Assembly: GCA_012656075.1 (NCBI GenBank)
Contig: JAAKBF010000048.1
Location: forward strand, 124,001-188,000
Source: Phytophthora hibernalis
Lineage: Eukaryota; Oomycota; Peronosporomycetes; Peronosporales; Peronosporaceae
Length of the DNA stretch: 64,000 nt
Direction of reading: 5' to 3'
The stretch's first letter is position 1, and the number at the start of each line of letters is the position of its first letter. The position numbers and the translations under genes are program-made. The notes under the pieces are model-generated. The model searched no databases. It worked only from the letters and a program-made list of their open reading frames with translations, and was not told where the DNA came from. Positions 45,794 through 56,340 of the stretch are shown one piece after another.

Positions 45794-47803
45794 ATGAACA
45801 CTTGGGGCTTCCGCGTGGCCGGCGGCTGTCGCCTCTTGGGCGTTGCGCTGGTCGTGGACGACATCAGCAAGGGCTGCAACTTGGCGTTCCGATACCCTGC
45901 TCCTCCGCCCGAGAACGCGTCCAGTTTCCACTCACTACCGGCCCCTCTATTAGCCAAGCTCTTCCGACCCAAGAACGCGCTTTGTAACGCCAGTTTCGAG
46001 CTCGTAGTGGACGATCTGCGCTTCGTGAGTCACCCCGTGTTAGTGTCACGTCGACTGCCGTCTGCGGCACCCGCTGACGGCCCTGGGAACGGCGGGAATG
46101 GCTCTACATCGGCTTCTGCAGCGTCACCTACAGTTGTAGAGCAATCATCGAACGGCTCTACTGCCACAACCGGGAGCGAGACGACGATGTTCAACGTCAT
46201 TTTCGCACTGGAAGACCGACCTCCACAAATGGTGAGATCGGTGGGGTCTATTGACGCCACTTTTGACACCCAATTGTTGCCTCTACAGCAGGCTGACGAA
46301 GAGGAACTTTTGGCCAGAAGACGTAGCAGTGCTCAAGCTTTCCATACAGTGGCGGCACAACTTTCCAATGGACTTTTGCACGAAGAACTTCGAGTGGGTT
46401 TCGTGTCCAAAGAAGTGCGAGAGTTGCTGCAGTTGAGAGATGAACTGGCTCAGAGTGAGAGGAACGCGGGCAATAGCAGCAATGGAATTCCAGGGGTGAC
46501 CAGTACAAACAGTGTGAGTGCAGCTGTTGCAGCCGGTGCAACAAGTGGCAGTAGTATCACGAGCAACGCTGGAGGAACTGCGACGAGTGGATCGAGCTTG
46601 ATGCATCATCATCACCATAGGAAGGACGGAGAGAACGGATCGTCGGCCGTGGAAGTGGATCCGCAGACGCTGATTGACGTTTCGCTAGGAAAATGTGTGC
46701 TGGCAAATGACCTGAAGCGAGTATTTCATGGACTGGAAGAGTCGGGAGCTGCGCATGTGGTGCTGAATGGGTGGGTCAAGTTGTCGCTGACGCTGACGGA
46801 TGCGGTTACGGTGAGAATGGCGAGCTTACGACCGTACCATACGTTGCTGCTGCTCGCTGATAAGGACAGTATTTTGAACAAATTGCCGGCAGATCACGCG
46901 CGGCAACTGAAAGACTTGGTGGAAGCTGTGAATCCGCTCAAGAGCTTTCAGGATCTGGCCCTTGAGACTGGAGTGCCTATTCACCAGGTCTTCCGACTGG
47001 CCGCACATCTTGTTTACTGGGGATTTGGTCGCATTGTGGATGCGATCACCCTCTACAATATTTACCAGGTCAATGCGAAGGCTGATCTGCATCTAACGTC
47101 GCCACTTGCTCAAGAATTTCGGCGCAAGCTTGCTCCCTACGAACTGGGCGAAGTGCTGTCAACGTTTTCGGGGTCTCGTCGAATTGGAGAGTATATGAAG
47201 ACTTTGTCCGCAGCCAAGAAGACCGAGTACATTCACATTCTTATCTGGTTGCTGCAGCAACGCTTCATCGTGCAGCTCCACCGTTACATTTATTTTATGA
47301 TCCCGTCCGATGGAGACTACGCTGCTGAACTCGGGAATGGCACATCTTCGGTTGGAAGCTCGTCACCTGCACTAGTGGCATCCAGTCTGCGACGCCAGAG
47401 AGTCAATAGCAGCGCAACTAATACCATTGTTCCGGGTAGTTTTCCTATCGCACAAACGCCACCCATGACTCCTGCTGCCATGGCGTTGCCATCACCACCG
47501 GCAGCACTGTTGGGACCCTCAGATGAGAATCCTGCCGCAGAAAGACGCGGAGGCAGCATGATACCGATGGCACAGGTGATGAGCGTGACTACTCAACTGC
47601 TGTTCACAGACCAGGAGCGCGCGTATCTGGCCAAGATCGCCAAGCCCAACCCTGTTTTCACGCTGTTCAAGCGACTATGCGTATACTTCCACGGTGAGCA
47701 CCACATTGAAGAGATCATGTGGCGTGAGAACCTCTCACGAGGTGAACTGCGTACTGTCATGAGCACGTACCAGGACATCATCGTTTGTTGTCTTCATGAG
47801 TGA
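45794..47803 (+). CDS. NPRL3: NPR3-like subunit of GATOR1
   Basis: An uninterrupted 669-residue frame. It opens with the longin-type start of the NPR3 family (RLLGVALVVDDISKGCNLAF, RYPAPPP). FELVVDDLRFVSHPVLV and MFNVIFALED follow, separated by low-complexity inserts. A poly-His patch (MHHHHHRKDG) and Ser/Gly inserts lie mid-protein. The middle has the family stretch PYHTLLLLADKDSILNKLP and HQVFRLAAHLVYWGFGRIVD. The C-terminal winged-helix part includes VYFHGEHHIEEIMWRENLSR. In yeast and animals NPRL3 pairs with NPRL2 and DEPDC5 to restrain TORC1 when amino acids are low; the same role here is inferred. It is one of the few long genes in the window without a frame break. Confidence 0.88.
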   Translation: MNTWGFRVAGGCRLLGVALVVDDISKGCNLAFRYPAPPPENASSFHSLPAPLLAKLFRPKNALCNASFELVVDDLRFVSHPVLVSRRLPSAAPADGPGNGGNGSTSASAASPTVVEQSSNGSTATTGSETTMFNVIFALEDRPPQMVRSVGSIDATFDTQLLPLQQADEEELLARRRSSAQAFHTVAAQLSNGLLHEELRVGFVSKEVRELLQLRDELAQSERNAGNSSNGIPGVTSTNSVSAAVAAGATSGSSITSNAGGTATSGSSLMHHHHHRKDGENGSSAVEVDPQTLIDVSLGKCVLANDLKRVFHGLEESGAAHVVLNGWVKLSLTLTDAVTVRMASLRPYHTLLLLADKDSILNKLPADHARQLKDLVEAVNPLKSFQDLALETGVPIHQVFRLAAHLVYWGFGRIVDAITLYNIYQVNAKADLHLTSPLAQEFRRKLAPYELGEVLSTFSGSRRIGEYMKTLSAAKKTEYIHILIWLLQQRFIVQLHRYIYFMIPSDGDYAAELGNGTSSVGSSSPALVASSLRRQRVNSSATNTIVPGSFPIAQTPPMTPAAMALPSPPAALLGPSDENPAAERRGGSMIPMAQVMSVTTQLLFTDQERAYLAKIAKPNPVFTLFKRLCVYFHGEHHIEEIMWRENLSRGELRTVMSTYQDIIVCCLHE

Positions 47804-48070
47804 TCCAATGACATTAAGTCAGTTGTTCAAAGATCTCCGTCGCTGTTGCAAGCTTTAGTCTAGCTTACTACTTTGAAGTAGCACTAAATCGATCGAAGGT
47901 GTGCAAATACTATAGTTGGCCATTTCTTGTTGTTGATGCCTGGGAAGAGCATTTAAGCTGAGGAAACAGCAGCATCAGACGAGGGTTCAGTTGCTGTATC
48001 TTGCTCCTTCAAAGGTCGACAACCTCCAAAATTGTTTTGCGGTAGGCTTCTTGCTCCAACAAAATTCCGC

Positions 48071-49640
48071 TCACATGGCCAGTCTTGATAGTTCTGAAGT
48101 GCGCTGGCTTCCACTGTTCACGCATGCGCTAAAGACAATCAATCCATCATTAGTGAAATCTGTTCTAATGAAACCATTATTCGGTGCCTTCGCAAAACTT
48201 ACCGTCCACTGGGGTTCAGTAAAGCCAATATACTCATCTTCGGTGCCGTAGACAAACACAACGGCGTCCGAACGTCGAGGCGGCAAAAAATTGTCGATAT
48301 CTGTGATCGAGAGGAATAGCCTCATCCGCTTCTTGGCTTCGTTAACTGGATCTAGCTCGTCTTCGCTAGCTTCGGCTCGATTACCCTGAGCATCGACTAC
48401 AGTATTCCCCAGTTTTTCGTAGGTCTCTGATGCTGCATGCCCGGCTAGCATTTTGTCGAGCATCTGCAACTCATGCTTTTGTAAAGTGAGCGCCAGTTGC
48501 AGGATCCTGAGAGCAGCCCATCGGCAAATACTGGCGCAGCTGAAGGTGGGGCCAGCCATGCCGTCGCGCCAACGTCTCCAGGAAACACTGACGCGACCAT
48601 CGCAGCGTGAAGTCCGCCCATGCTGCTACCTGCCACAACCAGTTGCGAGAAGCCGTGACAATCACGGAAATATTCCAGCAGCGACTTGGCCTCCTCGATA
48701 GTAGCTTGCCCTAGGATGGGCAGATCGCTCACCCTGCAGATACATCAACCAGAAAGCTCAAACCGTCATCCCGAATAATAGACACTCAGGTTCTGCTTAT
48801 ACCTTCGCAGCTTGGATCCTTTTTGCTGAGGTGGTTTCCGCTTCCCGTAGTAAGGTCCCTCCAGGATCTACATTAAAAAGTAAGAGCGCACAGATAAGCA
48901 CGTAACAAATCAACCAAAACTCCATACCTCCGCGTACCAACGTCGCAACTCCCTGTTTCGCCAATGGAATGGCAATCGACGTCCTCCGATGCAAGAATCC
49001 ATGTTCTCCCGTTCCCGGCAGCAGCACTGCAGCCACACCACATCATCACTCTCCATCTTCAACTCACCAAATCTACAGTCCACATACCCACAAGAGGTCG
49101 GTCGTGTCCGTGAGGAATCCGCTGCTGCTCTCGCTCCCATTCCAACGGCGTCACCAGTTCGCAGAAGGCGTCCAGACTCTGCTCCGGCAGCAGGTGCTGG
49201 GCATTGGCCAGAGTGCTCCTGAACGTTCCTTCTCTGAGCGCCACTTTGGCCACCGACAGGTACCTCACTTGGCCCCAATTGGGTTCTGCGTCCTGCAGCT
49301 TCACGACGTCACTCATGCGTCGACTCTGCAGCAGCTGTCGGATGCGTCTGGGAGTATTGAGGTCCCCCAACCGTCGCAGAAAAAGCCGTTGGGGAACAGC
49401 ACTGGGCTCTGCGTCACGGCGGCGGCGGCTCGGTCCATGTAGCGATGGTGGGAAGCCGTGACGCCGTCCAGTAGGCGACTGGGGGAGCGCAGGACGGCGG
49501 CCAGCAGCCCCACGGATGCAGCAGCACAAGGCCAGGCGCTGGGAGCTGCAGCAGCCGCCGCCAGCGACGCACAGACGACGTCTTGGGCACGCGCATGGCT
49601 GGAGGAAGCACTGTAGGAGCTCCTACAACTTGAGAACAGT
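48071..49640 (-). CDS. ABHD18-like alpha/beta hydrolase, spliced, three frameshifts
   Basis: The minus-strand exons match the ABHD18 family. An N-terminal part has SHHRYMDRAAAAVTQ and then RRIRQLLQSRRMSDVV. LREGTFRSTLAN and VTPLEWEREQQRIP follow, then AAVLLPGTGEHGFLHRR, KQGVATLVRGG, an intron, ILEGPYYGKRKPPQQKGS, a second intron, and VSDLPILGQATIEEAKSLL. The nucleophile elbow is VAGSSMGGLHAAM with Ser in GSSMGG. LAPPSAAPVFADGLLSGSCN and a C-terminal part ending at 48071 (WTVSFAKAPNNGF) follow. Frame breaks lie at C5 49364-49368, near 49037 and at T4 48477-48480, each a single missing base. I could not fix the start codon. Substrate unknown. Confidence 0.75.
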
Positions 49641-49897
49641 CGAGTGTGATTGGACGGGTGGAGGCTGACTTGGGATTTGTAAGCGACTTCTTCAACCCTA
49701 ACGCCTAGATGATCGGTCTGTGGAAAGTGATATCGAAGAGACGCAATTAGGTTCAAGAGGTTAAAGCGTATGGATGGGTAAAAGGCAGGGAAGTCGTGCC
49801 ATTTGAATGGAAACTATTGAATGCAATTCCAAACTTCTCACACCACGCACAAGGCGAAGGGTGTCTCTCACGCTGCTGCCGAAGATTAGTTTTGGGA

Positions 49898-52101
49898 TCA
49901 CCAATCCTCCTCATCCGAGCCATATTCTTCATCGTACTCTTCAATACAAACTCTTCGGAGAATGGGTGAAGACGCAAAGGCGAAAATCTTCGATAGCACA
50001 ATCTGGTCCAGTTCATTCACCACTCGCAGCGATTCCGGAGCTCTGCAATGTGGATGTTTAGCACTTGGCTCTGCGTACGGACGTTGGGGGAATAAGATGC
50101 TCAGGAACGCGAGTTTTCTCTTCCTCGTAAGTGGATGCACCCGCCCAATCACCTCATGGTTATGGACTTTGAGCGCTTCGTGGTATCCAAGAGACGACGA
50201 CCATTGTACTTCGATTATCTTCACGTACTCAAGTTCTTGATTCACCTCCAACATTTGCTTCATTCCCAACATTTTGACGGGAAAATCTACATATAGTCCA
50301 TTGGCGTCCTCAAGGCCTTCTTCGATGTCGTGGTAAAAGTTAATCGACGCGTGCACTTGGCAAGTGACCCAATATTGTCGCTTAACTCCATTGCGAGTTC
50401 TTGAATGCTGCCGAGATTGCAATTCAGCGTAGGTAGCTGTTCGTTTCTTTCCTGGCACGCACCAAAGTCGGCGAGAATATCAACTGTCTCCCACTAAGGG
50501 TTAATTCACGTAGATTTGGGCAACGTGCGGTGATCATATTCATATCCAAGATCGAATTCCGCCCAGCGAGCGTCAAGAACTTCAATGAAACGCTAATAGC
50601 TGCCAGAAACTGGGGTAGGCCATTCAAATTTGGCTGCACAGTCTGTGTAAACACGATTTGCAGAGATTGCAACTTCTGTTGCTTCTCAGTGTCAAAATCA
50701 ATTGCATGAAATACCAGATCTTGACGCCGAACCTGGCACTGACCGTAACCTGGAACAATAGCATTCATCCACATGCTCTTGCCGTCATCGCTAAAAGTTC
50801 GCACATCAGGCATCGGCGCACATAAGGTCAAATATTCGGAGTCCACAACATTTTGGTATTGATCATCAAAGTTCCAACGTATCGACGCTCCAGCGTTCAA
50901 CGTCCCATCCTCTCGTCAACTTGACCGTGTGTGCAATTACAGAGCAGCTCTTCTGGGTGGTCTGATTCCAATACAGCCATAAAGCCATCCATATCATCAG
51001 CACTCAAACTCCCAAACTGTTTTAAAACAAGCGACTCTAGAGAAGAGCAAGCACGTGCTCGTTTCGAGAACAGCGAATAAGCCAGCCACATCCACCATTT
51101 TCTGCTGGTTGTTCGGTGGGCCCAGGTGGCTCCACTTCTTAGCTTCAGGGTTCTAACCGTCTGGTTAATCATAGCCGAACACATCGTCTCTACTTCCCAA
51201 AGCTGCATCGATTCTGGACAGGACAAGTGGATAGAAAGTGGTCTTGATCCTGGTGGTGGTCGAAAATTCTAGACACTATCTGGCTGAAATGCTTCTTAGA
51301 TGTTGACGGCCCGTCAACTTCAGGATCCACGTGAAGGGATAGCGAATTTATCTCCGAAAACCAAACGTTATCAGCAGACATTCTCACGAATACTTCAGCC
51401 AATTTTGAGTTGATGCGAAATGCATCCAATGATGCGATCATGGGGTCCAAACGAAATGTGCATTTCAGCGATCCAGGAGGCGGTGCATCGTCTTGAATTG
51501 GTTCACGCTGCTTCCATGTTTCGCGTACAATTGCGTGTGATCTCTCTGCATCTAATAGCTCTCGTAAGCGAGGGGCGTCGTCCTGCCGGATACGACATAT
51601 AGTATTTACGTTGAAACGCACTTGCACAGGAATTTCAATTTCCACTCCTGGTGTGCTCGGGTTATTATTCAGACTTGCTATCTTCTTCAGCGCATCCAGA
51701 TATTCAGCTGTGGGGTCTTCATTTTGAGCAGCACCACACATGTAGACAAGGTTGTCCACAAAGAAGTTGCCATCATAACTAGTTCTCCACGTTAACTGTA
51801 GGGAATGGTGCGAGACATTGTCTACAATTTCATCCATGAAGGAGTCATCGCCCTTGACGTATTTGGTCAGAAGATACTTCCACGCTCCATGGTCGACATA
51901 TTCCACCGCCCCTAAAAGTGCCAGAGCCTCACACACCTGTGGAAGCCCATCAGAGAAGGCTGGTAAACTTACGAGAATTTTTTGTTCGCGCCGCCAGAAG
52001 TCAATTGTTGACTTGCGATACTCAGCTCTCCCACGTAACGCGGCACACCACGGAACTAGGAAACCCCAGCGTTCTTCCAAAAGATCGCTCGGCAACTCCA
52101 T
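49898..52101 (-). CDS. LRR-like F-box-type hypothetical protein, several frameshifts
   Basis: Family not certain. From ATG 52101 (MELPSDLLEERWGFLVPWCA) the frame holds ankyrin-like words (YLLTKYVKGDDSFMDEIVDN) and ends at 51190. Reading continues in new frames at 51226 (ESMQLWEVETMCSAMINQ), 50900 (NAGASIRWNFDDQYQN) and 50458 (VHASINFYHDIEEGLED). Leucine-rich phrases recur: SSLESLVLKQFGSLS, VSLKFLTLAGRNS and CPNLRELTLSGRQL, so the middle is probably an LRR scaffold. The end is acidic (EEYDEEYGSDEEDW). The three or four breaks are each one missing base by my reading. The name F-box-type reflects only the N-terminal feel and should not be relied on. Confidence 0.5.
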
Positions 52102-52195
52102 CGTTGTGTCTCAAAGAAGCTGAATGAAAAGTGATTCTTGGTGATGTGTAGCCCCCTTCGTATATTGCCAACCGAATGAATTGGAATTGTAAAAA

Positions 52196-54500
52196 CTACA
52201 AGCTGAACTCGTCAAGATTGATTCCTGGAATACTGCGAAGACCCTGTACAACATCGCTTGCGCTGGGGCGGAAACTTGGGTCACGATGAAGACACCACTC
52301 AGCTAAGTCGACGATTTCGTCTGGGCAAGAAGATGAAATTGTCGGCTTCAAGTGACCAGACATGATGTGCTGAAGCACTTGATTGATGTCATGCGACCAC
52401 CACGGGCTGTGACAGCATTGGCGTAAGGTGTTCGATGTGTATCGAGCTCAGCGATGACCACGCCGAGAGAGTAGATATCGGCTTTTTCCGACTGCAACCC
52501 GCCAGTCAAAACTTCTGGAGCTGTCCAGAATGGTGATATTCCTGCCGTCCGCACAGATGGCTTCGACAAGCTTTCGTTGCACTCGTTCGAAATGCCAAAA
52601 CCAGTCAGCTTGGCGTCCAACGCAGCGGATAGAAGCACATTTCGCGCTTTGAGATCGCTGTGGATGATGCGATGTTGGTGAAGGCAGACCAGCCCTCGAG
52701 TGATATCCAGCAAAAGCTGCATTTTTCTCGTTTCCAGGTCAGGGAGACACAAATGAAGTCTTCCGCGGCTTCATTCCGGTCTCTGTTTGGGTTCGACTGA
52801 CGAAGGTACTCTTGAAGATCACCTAGCTCCATATATTCCGTAACGAGACACAAATTCTGCAACGAGCTCCAAGTAACACCCACGAAGGCCAAGATACTCG
52901 GGTGTTGCAGAGGTGCACTGAGCCGAATCGCATTGACGAACGCATTGATCTCGTCCAAATCTCTCCGATGTTCCTTATGCAATCTCTTCACGGCAACGCA
53001 GCGATCGCGCAGTACACAAATCCACACCTCACTACGAGAGCTTCTGGCAACAAGATGGTGAAATTGTAGCAGTTCAAATGGAATCTGTGCATTCTTGAGG
53101 TGAGGATCGTTCGCCAGAGCATTGAGTACGCAGTTATCGGTAAGTTTTGTACCGCTAGGACTTCCTGAAGCGAGGCTTTCAGCTGTCAGAGCCATCGAAA
53201 AAGTGAGAGGTGAGGATTCCCAAGCCGATGGTGACGACGACAGCATCTCCAGAAAGTCATGCTTTGGTCCCGTGTTGCCGAATACGTCTCCGTTATCGAT
53301 CAACGGGTTGTCATGAGGTGTTCTGGACTCATTGGTCTCTTTGCTACTGCTGTTGGAGCTGCCCAAGCTGAGCTGATGCGCTGCTGAATTTTGCAGATTG
53401 TTTTTCCGTTGATCTGAACGCCGCCGCAGATAAATGAAGACTGCAATGCCCGTTACGACTAGAGCAACTCCACCCACAAGCAGCACGGGAATCGACTGAT
53501 TCCAACTACCAGACGTGTCATCGTGGTCCAATCTTGTCGTATTAGTATCTGTCAACGCGTTGCCACTGCTGTCCGAGATGGTGACGTTCTCACCGGATAT
53601 AAAACTCGAGCTGTAGCTGCCGGATGCGGAGGAATTAAGTTGATCGAGAAGAGCAACCACATACTCACTCAGCCACTTTGTCATGAGTGAAGAGCTCTTT
53701 GGTCGACACCATCGATCGTCTGAAGAGCGATACTGAATACACGGGATCGTTAGCGAAGGTCGGGAATTTATTGCTGTGCAGGTTTTTGTGGACGGCTTGT
53801 CTTGCAACGCACTTCGTGTGTGGATCGCATATAAAATTGCTGAGCGACCTGCAGACGTATCACTCCAGGTATGGCGTCGGATAAGCGCTTCCGGTATTGT
53901 ACTGGCGTTTTTTGTAGATTGCAGATTCATAGCCCACACCGGTTCCTTGTTGGATGTTGTTTTCACGGATGTACACGCGCACTGCACGATATCATCTAGC
54001 TGGATCGGTCCGCAATCGGCCGGAGAGCTCCACGCTGCAGTTGTGATATTCCCCGATGAGCATTTTTGTACGTCACACCCTGCGCTCGCTATCTGCTTCA
54101 TTTCAATCGTAAGGCCGTCCATTGTGGTGCTAGATGTGTTGGAGAGGCAACGTGTGTAGATAGTTGCGAGATAACCATCGTCTCCGAGCGCATATCCAGT
54201 GTCCCAAACCAAAGCACGTTGCAGAAGGCTCGGGAGTACATTGAACTCCAACCCAAACGGCTGAAGCTTTTCCGTGATTTCGTCAGGTATATCCTGCTCG
54301 AGTTGAATGGAAGTAGCCGTGTCATTTTTTGCGTTGTCTTCAGCGTTTCTTGCACGTCGAGAGCTTACTTGGTACCAGTAGGTCTGGTAATATGAGCTCA
54401 CGAGATCGCTCGAGCTGCCTTGCGTTGCAAAAATCGTTGAAGTTTGCAGGATGAACGCGCTGATCGTGACGACACACTCAAGAAACCGCGAAGGCAGCAT
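52196..54500 (-). CDS. TKL-type transmembrane receptor kinase, DFG Asp absent, two frameshifts
   Basis: ATG 54500 starts a signal peptide (MLPSRFLECVVTISAFILQT). An extracellular domain of about 320 residues with several cysteines follows. Then come one membrane helix (IPVLLVGGVALVVTGIAVFI) with RRR stop-transfer and a Ser-rich juxtamembrane region. The kinase domain has RCVAVKRLHKEH (VAIK lysine), HPSILAFVGVTW, LVTEYMELGDLQEYL, IIHSDLKARNVLL (catalytic Asp kept, Arg replaced by Ser) and WTAPEVLTGGLQSEKADIYS. Where DFG is expected the sequence is LTGFGIS, so the Mg-binding Asp is Gly. Frame breaks near 52752 and 52402 are each one missing base (T3, C3). The end is RPSASDVVQGLRSIPG. It may be a pseudokinase. 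Confidence 0.82.
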
Positions 54501-54959
54501 AGCCCTCCAGGTGTTTATCCTCGATCGTAGACGTGATGAACTGACAGCAAAGCGTGAGTCGACGCGAGCATGGACAGCAGCTGAATTGAGTTATAAACGG
54601 TAAAAGTTCTCTGAGTAAGTTGCGCCGACAGTCTTGATCCTTGTCAAGACGTTACAAATACTGGCGTCTTGTGTCTGCTCTTGCTTGATATCGCTCACAC
54701 ATCACTCGGAGCCACAAATACATTGCACTTTTGTGGTAAGTGCCCACCCGGAGCAGCTTCGTCGAACACGAAACAACGAAAGGCATTGGAGCAAACTGAA
54801 CAGCGATTCTGTTTGTGGAAGAAGTGCGTATATCAACTTGACACCAGCGAGAGGCTTTGATTACTTCACGCTGGCATTACGCAAGATGCAGACTAAGCTT
54901 CTCGAGCACGACCTGTGGCACCAAAGCAAAGACCCGGCAGTCGAACGCCAAAAGCCAGC
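54501..54959. other. Intergenic spacer
   Basis: About 460 bases between the kinase start and the 3' end of the methyltransferase. A forward frame at 54634-55065 overlaps the methyltransferase and has no domain; I treat it as chance. No element or repeat seen. Confidence 0.45.
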
Positions 54960-55897
54960 TCACTTACGTGCCAGAATGGTGTACGCTGTAAACGGGATCA
55001 AGCGTGGACGTCCATCCGCGAAGGGGTCCGTACTATCCGAGGCAGAACCTGCTCCCTCTTGGTAGAAGTTCTCGTGGCCATCCTGATCCAACAACTTGGT
55101 CAGCGTCTCGACAATCTGCTCCTTCGTGAGTTTCTCCAAGAACTTGGTAGTAAACGGGTTGTTCAAGTTGGCTTGCACCATGGCCTTGGGGTCATCGAAC
55201 ACAATGGTGTGCGTCGTGCGGTACGCCTTCAAGTCCTTGAACCCCGCCACCTGCAGCTCGTCGAGAATCCTCTTTCGGTCAGTAGCTGCGACCAACGTCG
55301 GGTGGTCCAGCGGCTCCCCGTCACCCTCTGCAGCATTGAACATGTCGGTGATCTTGTCGAACCAGACCATCTGCGAGCTCTTCTCGTCCCAAGCTGTGAC
55401 CACCAAAAGACCGCCGTCTTTCAGTACTCGGTGCGTCGTCACCCACCCTTTGAGCGGTTGGGGAAGATGCCCAACCCGAAGTTGGAGCCCACCACGTCCA
55501 CCGATGCATCGGGTACTTGTTCCAGCACCGTCCCGTCACTTTGCAAAGTGGTGAATTTCGTCACGAAAGGACTGAGCGTGGAATCGGCTTTCAGCGTCTC
55601 GGTGGCTTGTTGCAACATCCCTTCGGACAAATCCGACGCGGTGATGCGGATCTCCGTCGGAGCGTCGAGATACCGACGTGCGAACTCGAAGCTCAGCACG
55701 CCGGGACCGCAACCCACGTCCAAAAAGTGGAATGGGCCATTGGAGTTGTTGGTTTCGTGTTGCTGGAGCAGTCGAAGGATTTTGTGGTGAGCGATTTGCA
55801 GCGAGTCCACGGCCCAGCGAGACGTCAATGAGGTGAAGACGGAGCTGTACGTCTTGGCGTGCGCAGACCACTTGGCATCCGTGAAGACTTTTTCCAT
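54960..55897 (-). CDS. Class I SAM-dependent methyltransferase, one frameshift
   Basis: ATG 55897 starts MEKVFTDAKWSAHAKTYSSV. Motif I, FLDVGCGPGVLSFEFARR, binds S-adenosylmethionine. ITASDLSEGMLQQA is motif II and SVDVVGSNFGLGIFPN the motif IV region. The frame then breaks at T3 55449-55451 (one missing A on the coding strand) and continues THRVLKDGGLLVVTAWDEKS (motif VI), ending FTAYTILARK at 54960. Length of about 312 residues fits small-molecule methyltransferases of the UbiE/COQ5-like type, but the substrate cannot be told. It faces the gene at 56341 across about 440 bases. Confidence 0.82.
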
Positions 55898-56340
55898 ACT
55901 GTTCAGAGAGGGTCAGTCGAGTCTTGCGTGGTAGATATCCAAATTGAAATGATCCCTAAAACTTGGTTTACCAAAGAGGCGATGGACCGTTTTATGGTTT
56001 GGATGATTATTGCAAGATTTGTTTATGGCAATTTGAGCACTTCATCACCAGCATTTTTACTGACTGTACAACGTGGTTGCGAATCGATTCTTGCTGTTTT
56101 TGTGTGCATTGGTTGTCGACTCGGTCCACCGAGCTACAAATTGTAAAGCTTTATGTGTGAAGTCATCGCTCCAGGTAAATATTTATAGGGTCCGTATTGT
56201 TAGCCTCGGGCTGTGAGGTTTCGGCGCACAGGTCAACTAGACAACGCCTAGCACAAGGACATCGGTGACGAATAGAACCTCGCTTTGCTTTTAACCTGGT
56301 GACTTCTCCTCAGTCCTCAGCTTCGTGCTAACGGCAGCCA
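55898..56340. other. Intergenic spacer between divergent genes
   Basis: About 440 bases holding the promoters of the methyltransferase and of the gene at 56341. AT-rich in the middle. No gene seen. Confidence 0.5.
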
